Of a DNA stretch of 64,000 bases, positions 45,022-54,829 are shown one piece after another. Source of the stretch: Cellulophaga sp. HaHa_2_95 (GTDB taxonomy: Bacteria; Bacteroidota; Bacteroidia; Flavobacteriales; Flavobacteriaceae); the NCBI RefSeq assembly GCF_019278565.1, contig NZ_CP058988.1:4216001-4280000 (forward strand), read 5' to 3'. The position numbers and the translations under genes were made by a program. Position 1 is the first letter of the stretch, and each line of letters begins with the position of its first letter. The notes under the pieces are model-generated. The model searched no databases, was not told where the DNA came from, and was given only the letters and a program-made list of their open reading frames with translations.

Positions 45022-46128
45022 TTAACCTACTGTTGGTGGTGAAGATTCTAGAACTTCATGAATTACCTGATCTAAGGTTTCTTGCACATTAGGATTCGTG
45101 CAATTAATGAGTATTGCAATAACAATATTCTGCTCTGGATACACGAAAAAGTTAGAATACCCTCCAACGCCATTACCTATGTGGCCATAATAAGATCTGC
45201 CCTTAGCATCCTGACTTACTTGCCACCCTAAACCATAATACGTTGGCGCATCATCAAGCAACTCACTGGTTATAAATTGCATCAGAGTAGTTTCATCCAA
45301 CACCTTTTTATCTAAATAAGCTTGACCTAACTTGGCAATATCTGTCGCCGTTGCTAAATACCCGCCGCCTGCTAACTTATAATAATTATTAACGGCTACT
45401 GCAGGTCTAAAACCTATAGCGCGCTTAGAATAAAAAGTGGTGAGCGCTAATTTATTTGCTTTTATATGATCTACTCCTGAACGATCTGCAGGAAAAACGC
45501 TATTGAGTCCAAGAGGCTGCAGTACCTTTTTAAATACATAATCTTCAAATGGAATTCCACTAGCTTCTTGCATAGCCAATGAAATTAATACCCAGTCATA
45601 GCTATTGTAATGATATCCTTTACCTGGCTCAAAAAGCAAATCTGCATCTTTAAACACCGCAATACTTTCTTTTATACTATAGGGCTCATTTAAGGCATAT
45701 TCCTTACCTAAATACCCTCTAACACCCGCCGTATGACTGGCGAGCTGGCGAATGGTAAAATCCCACTTCTTTTTTGGAAAATAAGGTACATACGTATAAA
45801 ACGATGTATCTAAATCTATAAGACCTTCTGCCACCATATGCGCAAGAGCTGTTGCCGCAATAGGTTTAGAAACACTAGCTATTCTAAAAACGGATGTTTC
45901 TGGATGTATTGGAGACTGATTTTCAAGATCTGCGAATCCGTATCCTTTTTGAAAATGAGGAGCGCCATTCTTTAAAACCGAAATGGCAATCCCCGGAATT
46001 TTATGAGCAGTAACTAAATGAGACAGCAGCGCATCTGCTTTAACCAAGCCTTGTAATTGAACATCACCGCCAATAACACGCTTAAAAGCGAAAAAATCTT
46101 TAAAATAAGATAAGAACGGCTTTTTCAA
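45022..46128 (-). CDS. Serine beta-lactamase-like hydrolase (class C/LACTB fold)
   Basis: A 368-residue member of the beta-lactamase/D-peptidase family. The S-x-x-K motif is ASVSKP (Ser85, Lys88), the second motif is Y-N-S at 174-176 (YHYNSYDWV), and the third is GHIGNG near residue 328. Typical companions are TAGVRGYLG and GGGYLATATDIAKLGQAY. No clear N-terminal signal is seen, so location is uncertain. Most members of this family are esterases or peptidases; antibiotic hydrolysis should not be assumed. It follows the GIN-domain lipoprotein gene by 2 bp. Confidence 0.88.
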   Translation of the reverse strand: MKKPFLSYFKDFFAFKRVIGGDVQLQGLVKADALLSHLVTAHKIPGIAISVLKNGAPHFQKGYGFADLENQSPIHPETSVFRIASVSKPIAATALAHMVAEGLIDLDTSFYTYVPYFPKKKWDFTIRQLASHTAGVRGYLGKEYALNEPYSIKESIAVFKDADLLFEPGKGYHYNSYDWVLISLAMQEASGIPFEDYVFKKVLQPLGLNSVFPADRSGVDHIKANKLALTTFYSKRAIGFRPAVAVNNYYKLAGGGYLATATDIAKLGQAYLDKKVLDETTLMQFITSELLDDAPTYYGLGWQVSQDAKGRSYYGHIGNGVGGYSNFFVYPEQNIVIAILINCTNPNVQETLDQVIHEVLESSPPTVG

Positions 46129-46130
46129 TT

Positions 46131-46886
46131 TTAATCTTTATAAATGAGTTTTCCTTTATACGGTTGTTCAACCGCTACCGTCGATGGCTGACCATAACTG
46201 ATAAGATCTCCTGTACCTAGCAAACTGCCTGTTAGTGATTCTTGTGGATTGACCAACATATCATTAGAGCCTCTATGCGATACATTCACATTATTAGCTA
46301 TAAGATTTTCTGCATGCAATCTAGAATCTCCTGCAGCAAAAACTACATTTAGATTAGCGGTAAGCCCAGAAACCTTAAAAAATGCAATACCATTAGAAAT
46401 AATATTAACGCTAGTATTATTTACTTCAATATCAAATTCGCCATCTGTAGTATCTGCTTCAGGGTTTCCAAAACTTTCAGATAATAAGGATAGAGAAGGG
46501 TATTCCAACACGCCATCACTCTTAATTGAAAATCCTGTACTACTTCTAATTTCCTTGATGTTAGGCGAAAACACATAAACGGTTGTCAATCCAAAATCAC
46601 GGACCAGATTGCAGCTATTATCGTTATAGGCTACCAATCTATCTTCAATGACCTCAACACGAATATCATTACGTAAATTTTCACCAGTCTCTAAAACAAC
46701 CTTTTGTTCATCCGCCTGTTTAATTACTAATTTTACGCCTTCAAAAATGGTTATTTGAGAAAAGTCATCTAAGAGCAATTCTTCTTGAATTAGATCACCA
46801 GATTTCTGAAAACAATCTGATGCATTTTCACTATTGCACCCTAATAAGAATGAGAATATTAAAAATAGTATACTGTACTTTTTCAT
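46131..46886 (-). CDS. GIN-domain (DUF2807) lipoprotein
   Basis: A 251-residue lipoprotein. Signal peptide ends FSFLLGC (Cys17) then NSENAS. The mature region shows the DUF2807 pattern: FSQITIFEGVKLVIKQADEQKVVLETGENL, IRSSTGFSIKSDGV, NNVNVSHRGSNDMLV and GTGDLISYGQP. It is the second GIN protein in the window, after that at 38653-39327, and the two are not close in sequence. It lies between a PagL-like barrel and a serine hydrolase gene with gaps of 11-bp and 2-bp. Confidence 0.85.
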   Translation of the reverse strand: MKKYSILFLIFSFLLGCNSENASDCFQKSGDLIQEELLLDDFSQITIFEGVKLVIKQADEQKVVLETGENLRNDIRVEVIEDRLVAYNDNSCNLVRDFGLTTVYVFSPNIKEIRSSTGFSIKSDGVLEYPSLSLLSESFGNPEADTTDGEFDIEVNNTSVNIISNGIAFFKVSGLTANLNVVFAAGDSRLHAENLIANNVNVSHRGSNDMLVNPQESLTGSLLGTGDLISYGQPSTVAVEQPYKGKLIYKD

Positions 46887-46897
46887 TATTTTATTTT

Positions 46898-47995
46898 CTA
46901 TAATCTAATACCGATACCAAATTCTACCGCTTCTGCCTTTGCTCCGTGAGATTTTAAACTTAACACGCCATACATCTTGTCTCCAAAATAGCGCTTTAAA
47001 CCCATTCTATTATACATCCTACCTTCAAAATCATAAGGGTAGTATACATAATAGCCTAACTGACTGATGACCGACATTTTATTAATAAACAGCTCGTGAC
47101 CAATGAAAACACCTACACGCTTGTAATCATCATCAGCATTGACATTGTTTTCAGGAAATGCAATAGATTGGTATTTAATAAGCTCTTTTAAAAATTTAGA
47201 AAAATAAACATCTCCCCCTACTTGAATAGCACTCAAATCTGAAACGCGCTTATCTGCATACCCTGAGAAAATATAAAATGGATATTGACCAGAATTAATA
47301 ACATCACTCTCATTAATTCCCGTTCTAAAGGCTAAATTAAGTTTTATAGGCTCTACGATTCTTTGCTTTTCATGTGTTAAATAGTCGTTTTCTAACCCAC
47401 CATCTAAATCGTACGTTACACCGGCATTTAGCGCAAATGTATTGGTAGATGTATTAGGCGCTTTTACATTTGCATTAGAATAATGCATTACAGAAATACC
47501 TGCTTTAAAACCTACCCCTTTTACAATATTCTCTTTGTGAAAATTCAGCATCAGGTAAGTAGAACTCAATATTTGAGAGCCAAAGGCATTATTTCTAAAG
47601 TTAGTTTCTTTATCATAAGGATTGGTCATATAAGCTAAACCTTGCCCTATTCTTAATTGTAGATATCGATTCAGAAAATAGAAATTGTAGTGGGCATATG
47701 CCGCATAACTCTTTCCTAAAGTTTCATTATTATAATCTTGATAAATGAAAGAATAACCCAAATCTGGATAATTATAACGCTGTTGCCAGTATTCTTCCCC
47801 GTATGTTTTACGATTTAAACTTAAAATCACTCCACCGGGATGCGAGTCTATAAGATGCGTAATATCTGGATTATGGCGTAAAATTGTACCATAAAACTGA
47901 CTAGCATCTAGCGTATATCTATTATTCTCCTGAGCATCTTGAGCGTAACACGTTAAGGCTAAAAAAATAAAGTAAACAGAAAATTTTAATTTCAT
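46898..47995 (-). CDS. PagL-like (acyloxyacyl hydrolase / lipid A deacylase-like) outer-membrane protein
   Basis: A 365-residue barrel protein. The signal peptide starts at ATG 47995 (MKLKFSVYFIFLALTCYAQ); an in-frame ATG seven codons upstream would spoil the signal. The segment GISVMHYSNANVKAPNTSTN resembles the catalytic His-Ser and PN region of PagL lipid A 3-O-deacylases. It is about twice as long as Pseudomonas PagL (about 170), with extra strands and the C-terminal AVEFGIGIRL. Lipid A remodelling is an inference. It heads an operon with a GIN lipoprotein and a serine hydrolase and follows metF by 66 bp. Confidence 0.72.
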   Translation of the reverse strand: MKLKFSVYFIFLALTCYAQDAQENNRYTLDASQFYGTILRHNPDITHLIDSHPGGVILSLNRKTYGEEYWQQRYNYPDLGYSFIYQDYNNETLGKSYAAYAHYNFYFLNRYLQLRIGQGLAYMTNPYDKETNFRNNAFGSQILSSTYLMLNFHKENIVKGVGFKAGISVMHYSNANVKAPNTSTNTFALNAGVTYDLDGGLENDYLTHEKQRIVEPIKLNLAFRTGINESDVINSGQYPFYIFSGYADKRVSDLSAIQVGGDVYFSKFLKELIKYQSIAFPENNVNADDDYKRVGVFIGHELFINKMSVISQLGYYVYYPYDFEGRMYNRMGLKRYFGDKMYGVLSLKSHGAKAEAVEFGIGIRL

Positions 47996-48061
47996 TGGTT
48001 GGTATAATGGGTTCAAATGTAAGAATTCACTTTAAACCCGTAGCTAACATACAGCGTATAA

Positions 48062-49015
48062 TTAAAAAACTTCTTTTGCTATCGCTTTTATATTATTGGA
48101 TTTCCCCATAGAATAATAATGCAAAACAGGAATTCCTGCTGCTTTTAATTCTTTAGATTGTTGAATGGCCCACTCTACCCCTACTTGTCTTACCGCAGCA
48201 TTATTCTTACACGCTTCTACCGCTTCTACTAAATCATGAGGCAGGTCTAAACTAAATATTTGGGGCAATAACTGCAAATGACGTTTTACTGCTATAGGCT
48301 TAATCCCTGGAATAATAGGTACATTAATTCCAATTTCTCTCGCCGCTTCCACAAATTGAAAATATTTCTGATTATCAAAAAACATTTGTGTCACCACATA
48401 ATCTGCACCAGCGTCTACCTTTTGCTTTAATCTAATCAAATCAGATTTAAAAGAAGGAGCCTCTAAATGTTTCTCTGGATACCCTGCCACACCAATACAA
48501 AAATTAGACTTATCTTCTCCTTGCACATCATCATGAAGGTATCTTCCTTGATTTAAGTTCTGGATCTGAGTCACCAATTCTGAAGCAAAGCAATTTCCGT
48601 CTTCAGTGGGCTTAAAATACTTCTCTTCTTTCATCGCGTCTCCACGCAAGGCCATCACATTATCAATCCCTAAGTAATGACAGTCAATCAGCATGTACTC
48701 CGTTTCTGCTTTGGTAAAACCACCGCAAATGACATGAGGAATAGTATCTACATCAAACTTATGTTTTATAGACGCACAGATCCCAACAGTACCTGGTCGC
48801 ATACGTGTAATTTTCTTATCGTAAAGTCCCGCTTTATCCACATAAACGTATTCTTCCCTTGAGGTGGTAACATCAATAAACGGAGGATTAAACTCCATCA
48901 ATGGCTCAATATTAGCATACAACTCTTGAATACTGTTCCCTTTTACTGGTGGAACAATCTCGAACGAAAATAAGGTATTTCCGTTGGCATTTTTTATGTG
49001 GTCTGTTACTTTCAT
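48062..49015 (-). CDS. metF: 5,10-methylenetetrahydrofolate reductase
   Basis: A 317-residue flavoprotein that makes 5-methyltetrahydrofolate for methionine synthase. Motifs are FSFEIVPPVKG at the start, VTTSREEYVY, ALRGDAMKE, GVAGYPEKHLEAP, GADYVVTQMFFDNQKYFQFV and PIIPGIKPI. Length matches bacterial MetF. It lies downstream of the split metH genes on the same strand, past a terminator-like hairpin, so it may have its own promoter. Confidence 0.97.
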   Translation of the reverse strand: MKVTDHIKNANGNTLFSFEIVPPVKGNSIQELYANIEPLMEFNPPFIDVTTSREEYVYVDKAGLYDKKITRMRPGTVGICASIKHKFDVDTIPHVICGGFTKAETEYMLIDCHYLGIDNVMALRGDAMKEEKYFKPTEDGNCFASELVTQIQNLNQGRYLHDDVQGEDKSNFCIGVAGYPEKHLEAPSFKSDLIRLKQKVDAGADYVVTQMFFDNQKYFQFVEAAREIGINVPIIPGIKPIAVKRHLQLLPQIFSLDLPHDLVEAVEACKNNAAVRQVGVEWAIQQSKELKAAGIPVLHYYSMGKSNNIKAIAKEVF

Positions 49016-49096
49016 TTCCGTATTCTAATTACAATCCTATTCTTATTTTGGGCGTTTTAACAGGCTATCCGCTTTATCTTTTCTTGCATTACCAAG

Positions 49097-49123
49097 CAAA
49101 AAAAGGATACCGCTTCTATCCTT
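49097..49123 (-). terminator. Terminator at the end of the metH operon
   Basis: On the minus strand AAGGATA pairs with TATCCTT around GAAGCGG, followed by a T7 run. It lies 12 bp after the small gene that follows metH. Confidence 0.7.
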
Positions 49124-49134
49124 AACGCAACTTA

Positions 49135-49386
49135 TCACAAGCTTAACAACTTTTTTTTTACTGCAATATACTCTTCTTCATATTCCCAATAGATCCAACG
49201 ACCATCTACATAATCTGTCAAGATATATTTATCACTTAACGATTTTATTCTTTCTACAGCAACTAACTTTTTAGCAAAACCTTGAACCGGACAATGCTCT
49301 TCAATTTCTTTATTATTTTCATCATATCCATGACTAATCATAAAACTACCCAAGCTAAGTTCTATAAATTTTTTCATACTAATCAT
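49135..49386 (-). CDS. Small hypothetical protein of the metH operon
   Basis: An 83-residue soluble protein that I do not recognise. It has a central acidic patch, one Cys ([14 protein letters not shown]) and an aromatic stretch ([14 protein letters not shown]). The start codon (ATGATTAG) overlaps the metH stop codon region by 8 bp; an in-frame ATG three codons later (49377) would follow the stop. The tight overlap suggests coupled translation with methionine synthase. Confidence 0.6.
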   Translation of the reverse strand: MISMKKFIELSLGSFMISHGYDENNKEIEEHCPVQGFAKKLVAVERIKSLSDKYILTDYVDGRWIYWEYEEEYIAVKKKLLSL

Positions 49387-52099
49387 CTGCTATATTTGTT
49401 GCCAACCAACGTGTAGCTTCTTCTAAAGAAATTCCTTTTCTAGCAGCAAAATCTGCTACTTGATCTTCTTTTATTTTCCCCAGTCCAAAATAGCGCGCTT
49501 CAGGGTTAGCAAAATAATATCCACTAACGCTTGAAGCTGGCCACATGGCCAAACTCTCCGTTAAGGTTACTCCTATTTTATCCTCAACACCTAACAATTC
49601 CCAAATAGTTAATTTCTCCAAATGATCCGGACAAGCAGGATACCCTGGTGCAGGACGTATCCCCTTATAAGTTTCATTGATCAAATCCTCATTACTTAAG
49701 TTCTCATCTGCCGAATATCCCCAGTGCTTTATTCTCACTTCTTTATGCAGGTATTCTGCATAAGCCTCTGCCAAACGATCTGCAAGTGCTTTTACTAAAA
49801 TAGAATTATAATCGTCTAGATTATCTTTATAAGCATCTGCCATTTCATCAGCACCAAAACCAGTACTGACACAAAAGCAACCTATATAATCTTGTTTCCC
49901 TGATGATTTAGGAGCTATAAAATCTGCTAAAGCATAGTCAGCCACTCCTTCACGCCTTTTTAATTGCTGACGCAGGGTTCTAAAAGTATACTTTTTACCC
50001 CCTGCTTCAAGCTCAATATCATCATCACTGATGGCATTTGCCGGAAATAAACCAAAAATACCTTTTGCAGTAAGTCTCTTTTCCGAGAATATCTTTTTCA
50101 ACATCTTCTGAGCATCAGCAAAAAGCTCTACGGCTTGCTCTCCTACCACATCATCCGTTAAGATATCAGGAAATTTACCATGCAATTCCCATCCTCTAAA
50201 AAACGGAGACCAATCTATAAATTCTTCTAATTTCTTTAGCTCAACGTCCTCAAAAACCTGAATTCCTACTTTATTGGGCGTTACTATTCTAGATTCTTCC
50301 CAGGCTATTTGAAACTTATTTTCACGAGCTTCTGCAATGGTTTTATATTCTTTCTTTTTTGTTCTACTCAAAAACTTATCTCTGAAAGACTCATAATCAA
50401 GTTTAATTTCTTGCTTATAATTACTTGCCGTTTCTTTCTTTAATAAATCTCCAACCACCGTCACTGCCCTAGAGGCATCATTCACGTGCACCACCGCTTG
50501 GCTGTATTGGGTATCTATTTTTACAGCAGTATGTGCTTTACTTGTTGTAGCCCCTCCAATTAGCAAAGGCACCTTAAAGTCCTGGCGTTCCATCTCTTTT
50601 GCCAAAAATACCATTTCATCTAAAGACGGAGTTATTAACCCACTTAAACCAATAATATCTACATTGTGCTCTATGGCTGCATTAATGATTTTTTCTGGTG
50701 GAACCATTACTCCAAGATCTACAATCTCATAATTATTACAGGCTAGCACCACACTCACAATATTTTTTCCAATATCATGAACATCTCCTTTTACCGTAGC
50801 CATTAATATTTTCCCCGCCCCTTTATCATCTCCTTCTTGCGGATTTAGCAACTTCTCTTCTTCGATATACGGCAACAAATAAGCTACCGCTTTTTTCATT
50901 ACTCGGGCAGACTTCACCACTTGTGGTAAAAACATTTTTCCGCTTCCAAATAAATCTCCAACAACATTCATACCGGTCATCAGGTTACCTTCAATAACTT
51001 CAATGGGTTTGTGCGCTGCCACACGAGCTTCTTCAATATCTTCAAGAATATATTGATCAATACCTTTTACTAAGGCACGGGTGATTCTATTTTGCAAAGG
51101 CTCTTCTCTCCAAGATAAATCTACCTTACTCTCTTTAGCCGTACCTACTACTGTTTCTGCAAAATCTAAAAGGCGTTCTGTAGCATCCTCTCTTTTATTA
51201 AGAATAACATCTTCTACACGTTCTAATAAATCTTTAGGAATATCATCATAAACACCCAATAAACTAGGGTTTACAATTCCCATATTCATCCCGGCTTGAA
51301 TGGCGTGGTATAAGAACACAGAATGCATAGCTTCACGAACAGGGTCATTACCTCTAAAACTAAAAGACACATTACTCACCCCACCACTTACACTACAATG
51401 AGGTAGATTTTCTCGCACCCACTTTGTAGCCTTTATAAAATCAATAGCATTAAGCTTATGCTCATCCATTCCTGTAGCTACAGGAAATATATTTAAATCA
51501 AAAATGATATCTTCAGGCGCGAAATTTACTTCATTTACCAGGATATCATAAGAGCGTTTTGAAATTTCTAATCTACGCTCATAATTATCTGCTTGCCCCG
51601 TTTCATCAAAAGCCATAACGATAACTGCAGCACCGTAGCGCTTAATTAATTTTGCATGATGTTTAAACTGCTCTTCACCTTCTTTAAGGCTAATAGAATT
51701 CACCACACATTTACCTTGCACTACTTGCAAACCAGCCTCAATAATATCCCATTTAGAACTATCAATCATGATAGGAACTCTAGAAATATCCGGTTCTGCA
51801 ATCACTAAATTTAAAAACTTAACCATGGCCTCTTTACCATCGATAAGTCCGTCATCCATATTAATATCAATGATCTGCGCCCCACCATCTACCTGATCAC
51901 GAGCTACGCTTAAAGCCTCCTCAAATTTTTCTTCTTTTATTAAGCGAAGGAATTTTTTTGAACCTGCTACGTTTGTACGCTCACCAACATTTACAAAGTT
52001 TGTATTTTCCGAAAGCACTAATGGCTCCAGACCTGAAAGTTTCAGATACCGCTTTGGTTGTCGGTTGTTAGTTGATGGTTGTTTGCTCTCTTCTATCAT
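49379..52099 (-). CDS. metH: Methionine synthase, folate/cobalamin/reactivation half (split MetH)
   Basis: A 906-residue protein that corresponds to MetH without its N-terminal homocysteine domain. Order of domains: pterin-binding (about 20-310, [14 protein letters not shown] and INMDDG), cobalamin cap and Rossmann domains (about 320-560, with the cobalamin motif DVHDIGKN and [15 protein letters not shown]), and the SAM-binding reactivation domain (about 590-900, with [12 protein letters not shown]). Together with the 332-residue gene upstream the total is 1238 residues, about the length of one-piece MetH (1227 in E. coli). The homocysteine domain gene lies 131 bp upstream in the same direction. 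Confidence 0.95.
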   Translation of the reverse strand: MIEESKQPSTNNRQPKRYLKLSGLEPLVLSENTNFVNVGERTNVAGSKKFLRLIKEEKFEEALSVARDQVDGGAQIIDINMDDGLIDGKEAMVKFLNLVIAEPDISRVPIMIDSSKWDIIEAGLQVVQGKCVVNSISLKEGEEQFKHHAKLIKRYGAAVIVMAFDETGQADNYERRLEISKRSYDILVNEVNFAPEDIIFDLNIFPVATGMDEHKLNAIDFIKATKWVRENLPHCSVSGGVSNVSFSFRGNDPVREAMHSVFLYHAIQAGMNMGIVNPSLLGVYDDIPKDLLERVEDVILNKREDATERLLDFAETVVGTAKESKVDLSWREEPLQNRITRALVKGIDQYILEDIEEARVAAHKPIEVIEGNLMTGMNVVGDLFGSGKMFLPQVVKSARVMKKAVAYLLPYIEEEKLLNPQEGDDKGAGKILMATVKGDVHDIGKNIVSVVLACNNYEIVDLGVMVPPEKIINAAIEHNVDIIGLSGLITPSLDEMVFLAKEMERQDFKVPLLIGGATTSKAHTAVKIDTQYSQAVVHVNDASRAVTVVGDLLKKETASNYKQEIKLDYESFRDKFLSRTKKKEYKTIAEARENKFQIAWEESRIVTPNKVGIQVFEDVELKKLEEFIDWSPFFRGWELHGKFPDILTDDVVGEQAVELFADAQKMLKKIFSEKRLTAKGIFGLFPANAISDDDIELEAGGKKYTFRTLRQQLKRREGVADYALADFIAPKSSGKQDYIGCFCVSTGFGADEMADAYKDNLDDYNSILVKALADRLAEAYAEYLHKEVRIKHWGYSADENLSNEDLINETYKGIRPAPGYPACPDHLEKLTIWELLGVEDKIGVTLTESLAMWPASSVSGYYFANPEARYFGLGKIKEDQVADFAARKGISLEEATRWLATNIADD

Positions 52100-52230
52100 A
52101 ATTACAACCCTTTGTACTATTTTACGAACCTGATTAATAGCTTTTTACAGTTAAGAATCTGATTCATTATTATTTTTAAATTATCTTCCTTTTTATATTC
52201 GTGATCTAGCGCTAAGCACACCAAAATCAA

Positions 52231-53229
52231 TTATTGACCAGCAATGATTCTAGGTTTTATATCTTTCACTACATTAGCTATTGCAGAAATATGTTCTGGC
52301 GTGGTACCACAACAACCACCTACTATATTTACTAAGTTCTTTTCTACGTATTCTTTTATTTGCGCAGCCATTTCCGCTGGTGTTTCATCATATTCTCCAA
52401 AAGCATTGGGCAAACCTGCATTTGGATGTGCAGATACCGCAAAACCTGTTTTAGCAGATAATACTTCTAAATGAGGCACAAGCTGACTTGCTCCTAAAGC
52501 ACAGTTAAACCCTACGGATAAAATTGGAATATGCGATATGGAGATCAAAAAAGCCTCTGCTGTTTGCCCAGACAAAGTTCTTCCAGATGCATCTGTAATA
52601 GTGCCACTCACCATGATTGGAATATCAATACCGCGCTCATCTTTTACTTCTTCAATAGCAAACAATGCTGCTTTTGCGTTTAGCGTATCAAAAATGGTTT
52701 CTACCATTAATAAATCAGAACCACCATCAATCAAGGCTTCTACCTGCTGTTTGTACGCAATTCTTAATTCATCAAATGATATCGCTCTATATCCAGGATC
52801 GTTTACATCTGGAGACATACTTGCCGTTTTATTCGTAGGTCCAATACTACCTACCACAAAGCGGGGCTTATGCGGCTCTTTTGCCGTAAATTCATCGGCT
52901 ACCTGCTTTGCAATCTTGGCCGATTCATAGTTTAGCTCATAGACCAAGTCTTCCATAAAATAATCTGCCATGGCTATTGTTGTACTTGAAAAGGTATTCG
53001 TTTCAACAATATCTGCTCCGGCAGCAAAATATTTACGGTGTACATCCGCTATTGCTTCTGGCTGTGTTAAGGACAATAAATCATTATTACCCTGTAAGGG
53101 ATGTTCCCAATCCTTAAAACGCTCTCCTCTAAAATCTTCCTCGGTAAACTTATGGCGTTGAAGCATCGTTCCCATAGCACCATCCAGCACCAAAATACGC
53201 TCCTTAAGTATGTCTTTTATATTCTTCAT
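52231..53229 (-). CDS. Methionine synthase, homocysteine-binding half (split MetH)
   Basis: A 332-residue homocysteine S-methyltransferase barrel. It starts [19 protein letters not shown]. The zinc-binding cysteines are in GFNCALG and [10 protein letters not shown] near the C-terminus. It ends at the same point where the homocysteine domain ends in one-piece MetH. It must therefore work with the cobalamin protein encoded downstream. A SAM-I riboswitch lies 200 bp upstream. Confidence 0.94.
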   Translation of the reverse strand: MKNIKDILKERILVLDGAMGTMLQRHKFTEEDFRGERFKDWEHPLQGNNDLLSLTQPEAIADVHRKYFAAGADIVETNTFSSTTIAMADYFMEDLVYELNYESAKIAKQVADEFTAKEPHKPRFVVGSIGPTNKTASMSPDVNDPGYRAISFDELRIAYKQQVEALIDGGSDLLMVETIFDTLNAKAALFAIEEVKDERGIDIPIMVSGTITDASGRTLSGQTAEAFLISISHIPILSVGFNCALGASQLVPHLEVLSAKTGFAVSAHPNAGLPNAFGEYDETPAEMAAQIKEYVEKNLVNIVGGCCGTTPEHISAIANVVKDIKPRIIAGQ

Positions 53230-53429
53230 TTTTCAAATCTCTATACTATAAAAAAATTGCATTCAAGCGATATGACTGTACTGTTCATAGCAGTAACTCT
53301 TTTTATTCCCTGATAAGGCAAAAAATAGGATATTGTATATCGCCAAATCATTTGCTTTTTCTGCAAATGAAACGCTCTAATCATAAATTATCAAGTAAAG
53401 TAAAAACTAAGACGAAATGTTTCGCTTTT

Positions 53430-53550
53430 GTTATCTATTTCAAAACGAGTAGGGTCTTGAATAGAACTTAGCACCTTCTTTTTAGGTAAAACTACTTAAA
53501 AGGGTTGCCAAGGCTTCATCGGGTCTAGTCCCTCCACCTTTCTTGATAAC
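53430..53550 (-). promoter_or_regulatory. SAM-I (S-box) riboswitch upstream of split metH
   Basis: The minus strand from 53550 carries the S-box core in order: GTTATCAAG, AGGTGGAGGGACT, CCCGATGAAGCC and GGCAACC, then a GGTGCTAAGTTC stretch and closing GATAAC (53430-53435), which pairs with the first GTTATC to form P1. The order and sequence of these boxes match the SAM-I aptamer. When SAM is high it should switch the metH genes off. A weak hairpin (CGAAA/TTTCG, then TTTTT) follows the aptamer near 53405-53425 and could be the expression platform. Confidence 0.93.
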
Positions 53551-53587
53551 TATTTTCAATGTTGCAATGAACTTCAAACAATGACTG

Positions 53588-53618
53588 CAAAGAAACGTTA
53601 CCGCCAAATTAAAACCAA
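53588..53618 (-). promoter_or_regulatory. Possible promoter of the SAM-I/metH transcript
   Basis: TTG (53616-53618), a 20-bp spacer and TTTCTTTG (53588-53595), one mismatch from TAnnTTTG, about 40 bp before the aptamer. Confidence 0.4.
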
Positions 53619-53633
53619 ATTATATGGTAAAAT

Positions 53634-53668
53634 AAAAGCCTTCTAACTAGAACAGTAAGAAGGCTTTT
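53634..53668 (-). terminator. Terminator of the sulfate assimilation operon
   Basis: AAAAGCCTTCT and AGAAGGCTTTT around a 13-nt loop, 24 bp after the stop codon of the flavoprotein reductase gene. On the minus strand it is followed by ATTTTACC, so the T tract is the TTTTA of the stem end. Confidence 0.7.
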
Positions 53669-53691
53669 GTATTTTTAAATCGTTTAGATTC

Positions 53692-54753
53692 TTACGATAT
53701 ACTCTGTACGACTTCTTTCTTTGCTACTTTCTTAGATCCATCAAAACCTTCTACACCACCTACGGTAGTATATTTCATTACATAACGTTTTCCAGGATTG
53801 ATAATCTGGTATGCAAACTGACACATAACAGCAGCCTCATGGAAACCAGAAAGTATCAATTTCAATTTCCCTTCGTAGGTATTGACATCGCCAATAGCAA
53901 AAACTCCCAGTATGTTCGTTTGGTAGTCTTTCGCGTTATTTACTTTAATCGCATTTTTTTCTATCTCTAGACCCCAATCCCCGATTGGTCCTAATTTTGG
54001 AGACAAGCCAAATAAGGGAATAAAGTTATCTACAGGTAAAATTGTTTCTCCTTTTTCAGCATCATTATGCTTAATGGTTACTGCTTCAATCTTACCATCT
54101 CCTGCAACACCTATAACCTCTGCTTCTGTAAATAATTTTATTTTACCAAGCTTTGCTAATTCTGATGCTTTCTCTACAGAATCTAACGCTCCTCTAAATT
54201 CATTTCTCCTATGTACTAAAGAAACTTCTGATGCTACATCTGCTAAGAAAATCGCCCAATCTAAAGCAGAATCTCCACCTCCAGCAATGACTACTTTTTT
54301 ACCACGATATACTTCAGGATCTTTAATAAAATAATTTACCCCTTTATCTTCAAAGTCGATAATATTTGGAATTAAAGGCTTTCTTGGCTCAAAAGAACCT
54401 AAACCACCTGCAATAACCACTACCGGCGCCTGATGCTGTGTACCCTTATTTGTCGTAACAATAAAAGAACCATCTTCTTGCTTATCTAATGTCTCAGCAC
54501 GTTCTCCTAACGTATAACCTGCTTCAAAAGGCTTAATTTGTTCCATCAAATTATCTACCAAGGTTCCTGCTAAAATTTCTGGAAAAGCTGGAATATCGTA
54601 AATAGGTTTCTTTGGATATATTTCTGAACACTGACCACCTGTTTGTGGTAATGCATCAATCAAATGGCATTTTAATTTTAATAATCCTGCTTCAAAAACG
54701 GTGAACAAACCTGTAGGTCCTGCTCCAATAATTAAAATATCTGTTTTTATCAT
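53692..54753 (-). CDS. Thioredoxin reductase-like ferredoxin--NADP+ reductase
   Basis: A 353-residue two-dinucleotide-binding flavoprotein. FAD motif: IIGAGPTGLFTVFEAG at residues 7-22. NADPH motif: VVIAGGGDSALDWAIFL near residue 150. A second FAD motif NILGVFAIGDVNTYEGK is near residue 280. The redox Cys pair of thioredoxin reductases is absent in the usual place, which indicates the ferredoxin/flavodoxin reductase class. As the last gene of the sulfate operon it may feed electrons to the siroheme reductase through ferredoxin; this is inferred from position. It starts 76 bp after cobA. Confidence 0.88.
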   Translation of the reverse strand: MIKTDILIIGAGPTGLFTVFEAGLLKLKCHLIDALPQTGGQCSEIYPKKPIYDIPAFPEILAGTLVDNLMEQIKPFEAGYTLGERAETLDKQEDGSFIVTTNKGTQHQAPVVVIAGGLGSFEPRKPLIPNIIDFEDKGVNYFIKDPEVYRGKKVVIAGGGDSALDWAIFLADVASEVSLVHRRNEFRGALDSVEKASELAKLGKIKLFTEAEVIGVAGDGKIEAVTIKHNDAEKGETILPVDNFIPLFGLSPKLGPIGDWGLEIEKNAIKVNNAKDYQTNILGVFAIGDVNTYEGKLKLILSGFHEAAVMCQFAYQIINPGKRYVMKYTTVGGVEGFDGSKKVAKKEVVQSIS

Positions 54754-54829
54754 CTCTCTACTAATTCAAAAAATTCTTGTGTTGAAATACGCTTTAAATA
54801 CTACTGCAAATTTACGACAGTAAAATAAA

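Noticed and set aside
45022..46128. Class C beta-lactamase resistance gene
   Set aside because: The motif set is that of broad serine hydrolases (LACTB-like) and there is no clear export signal.
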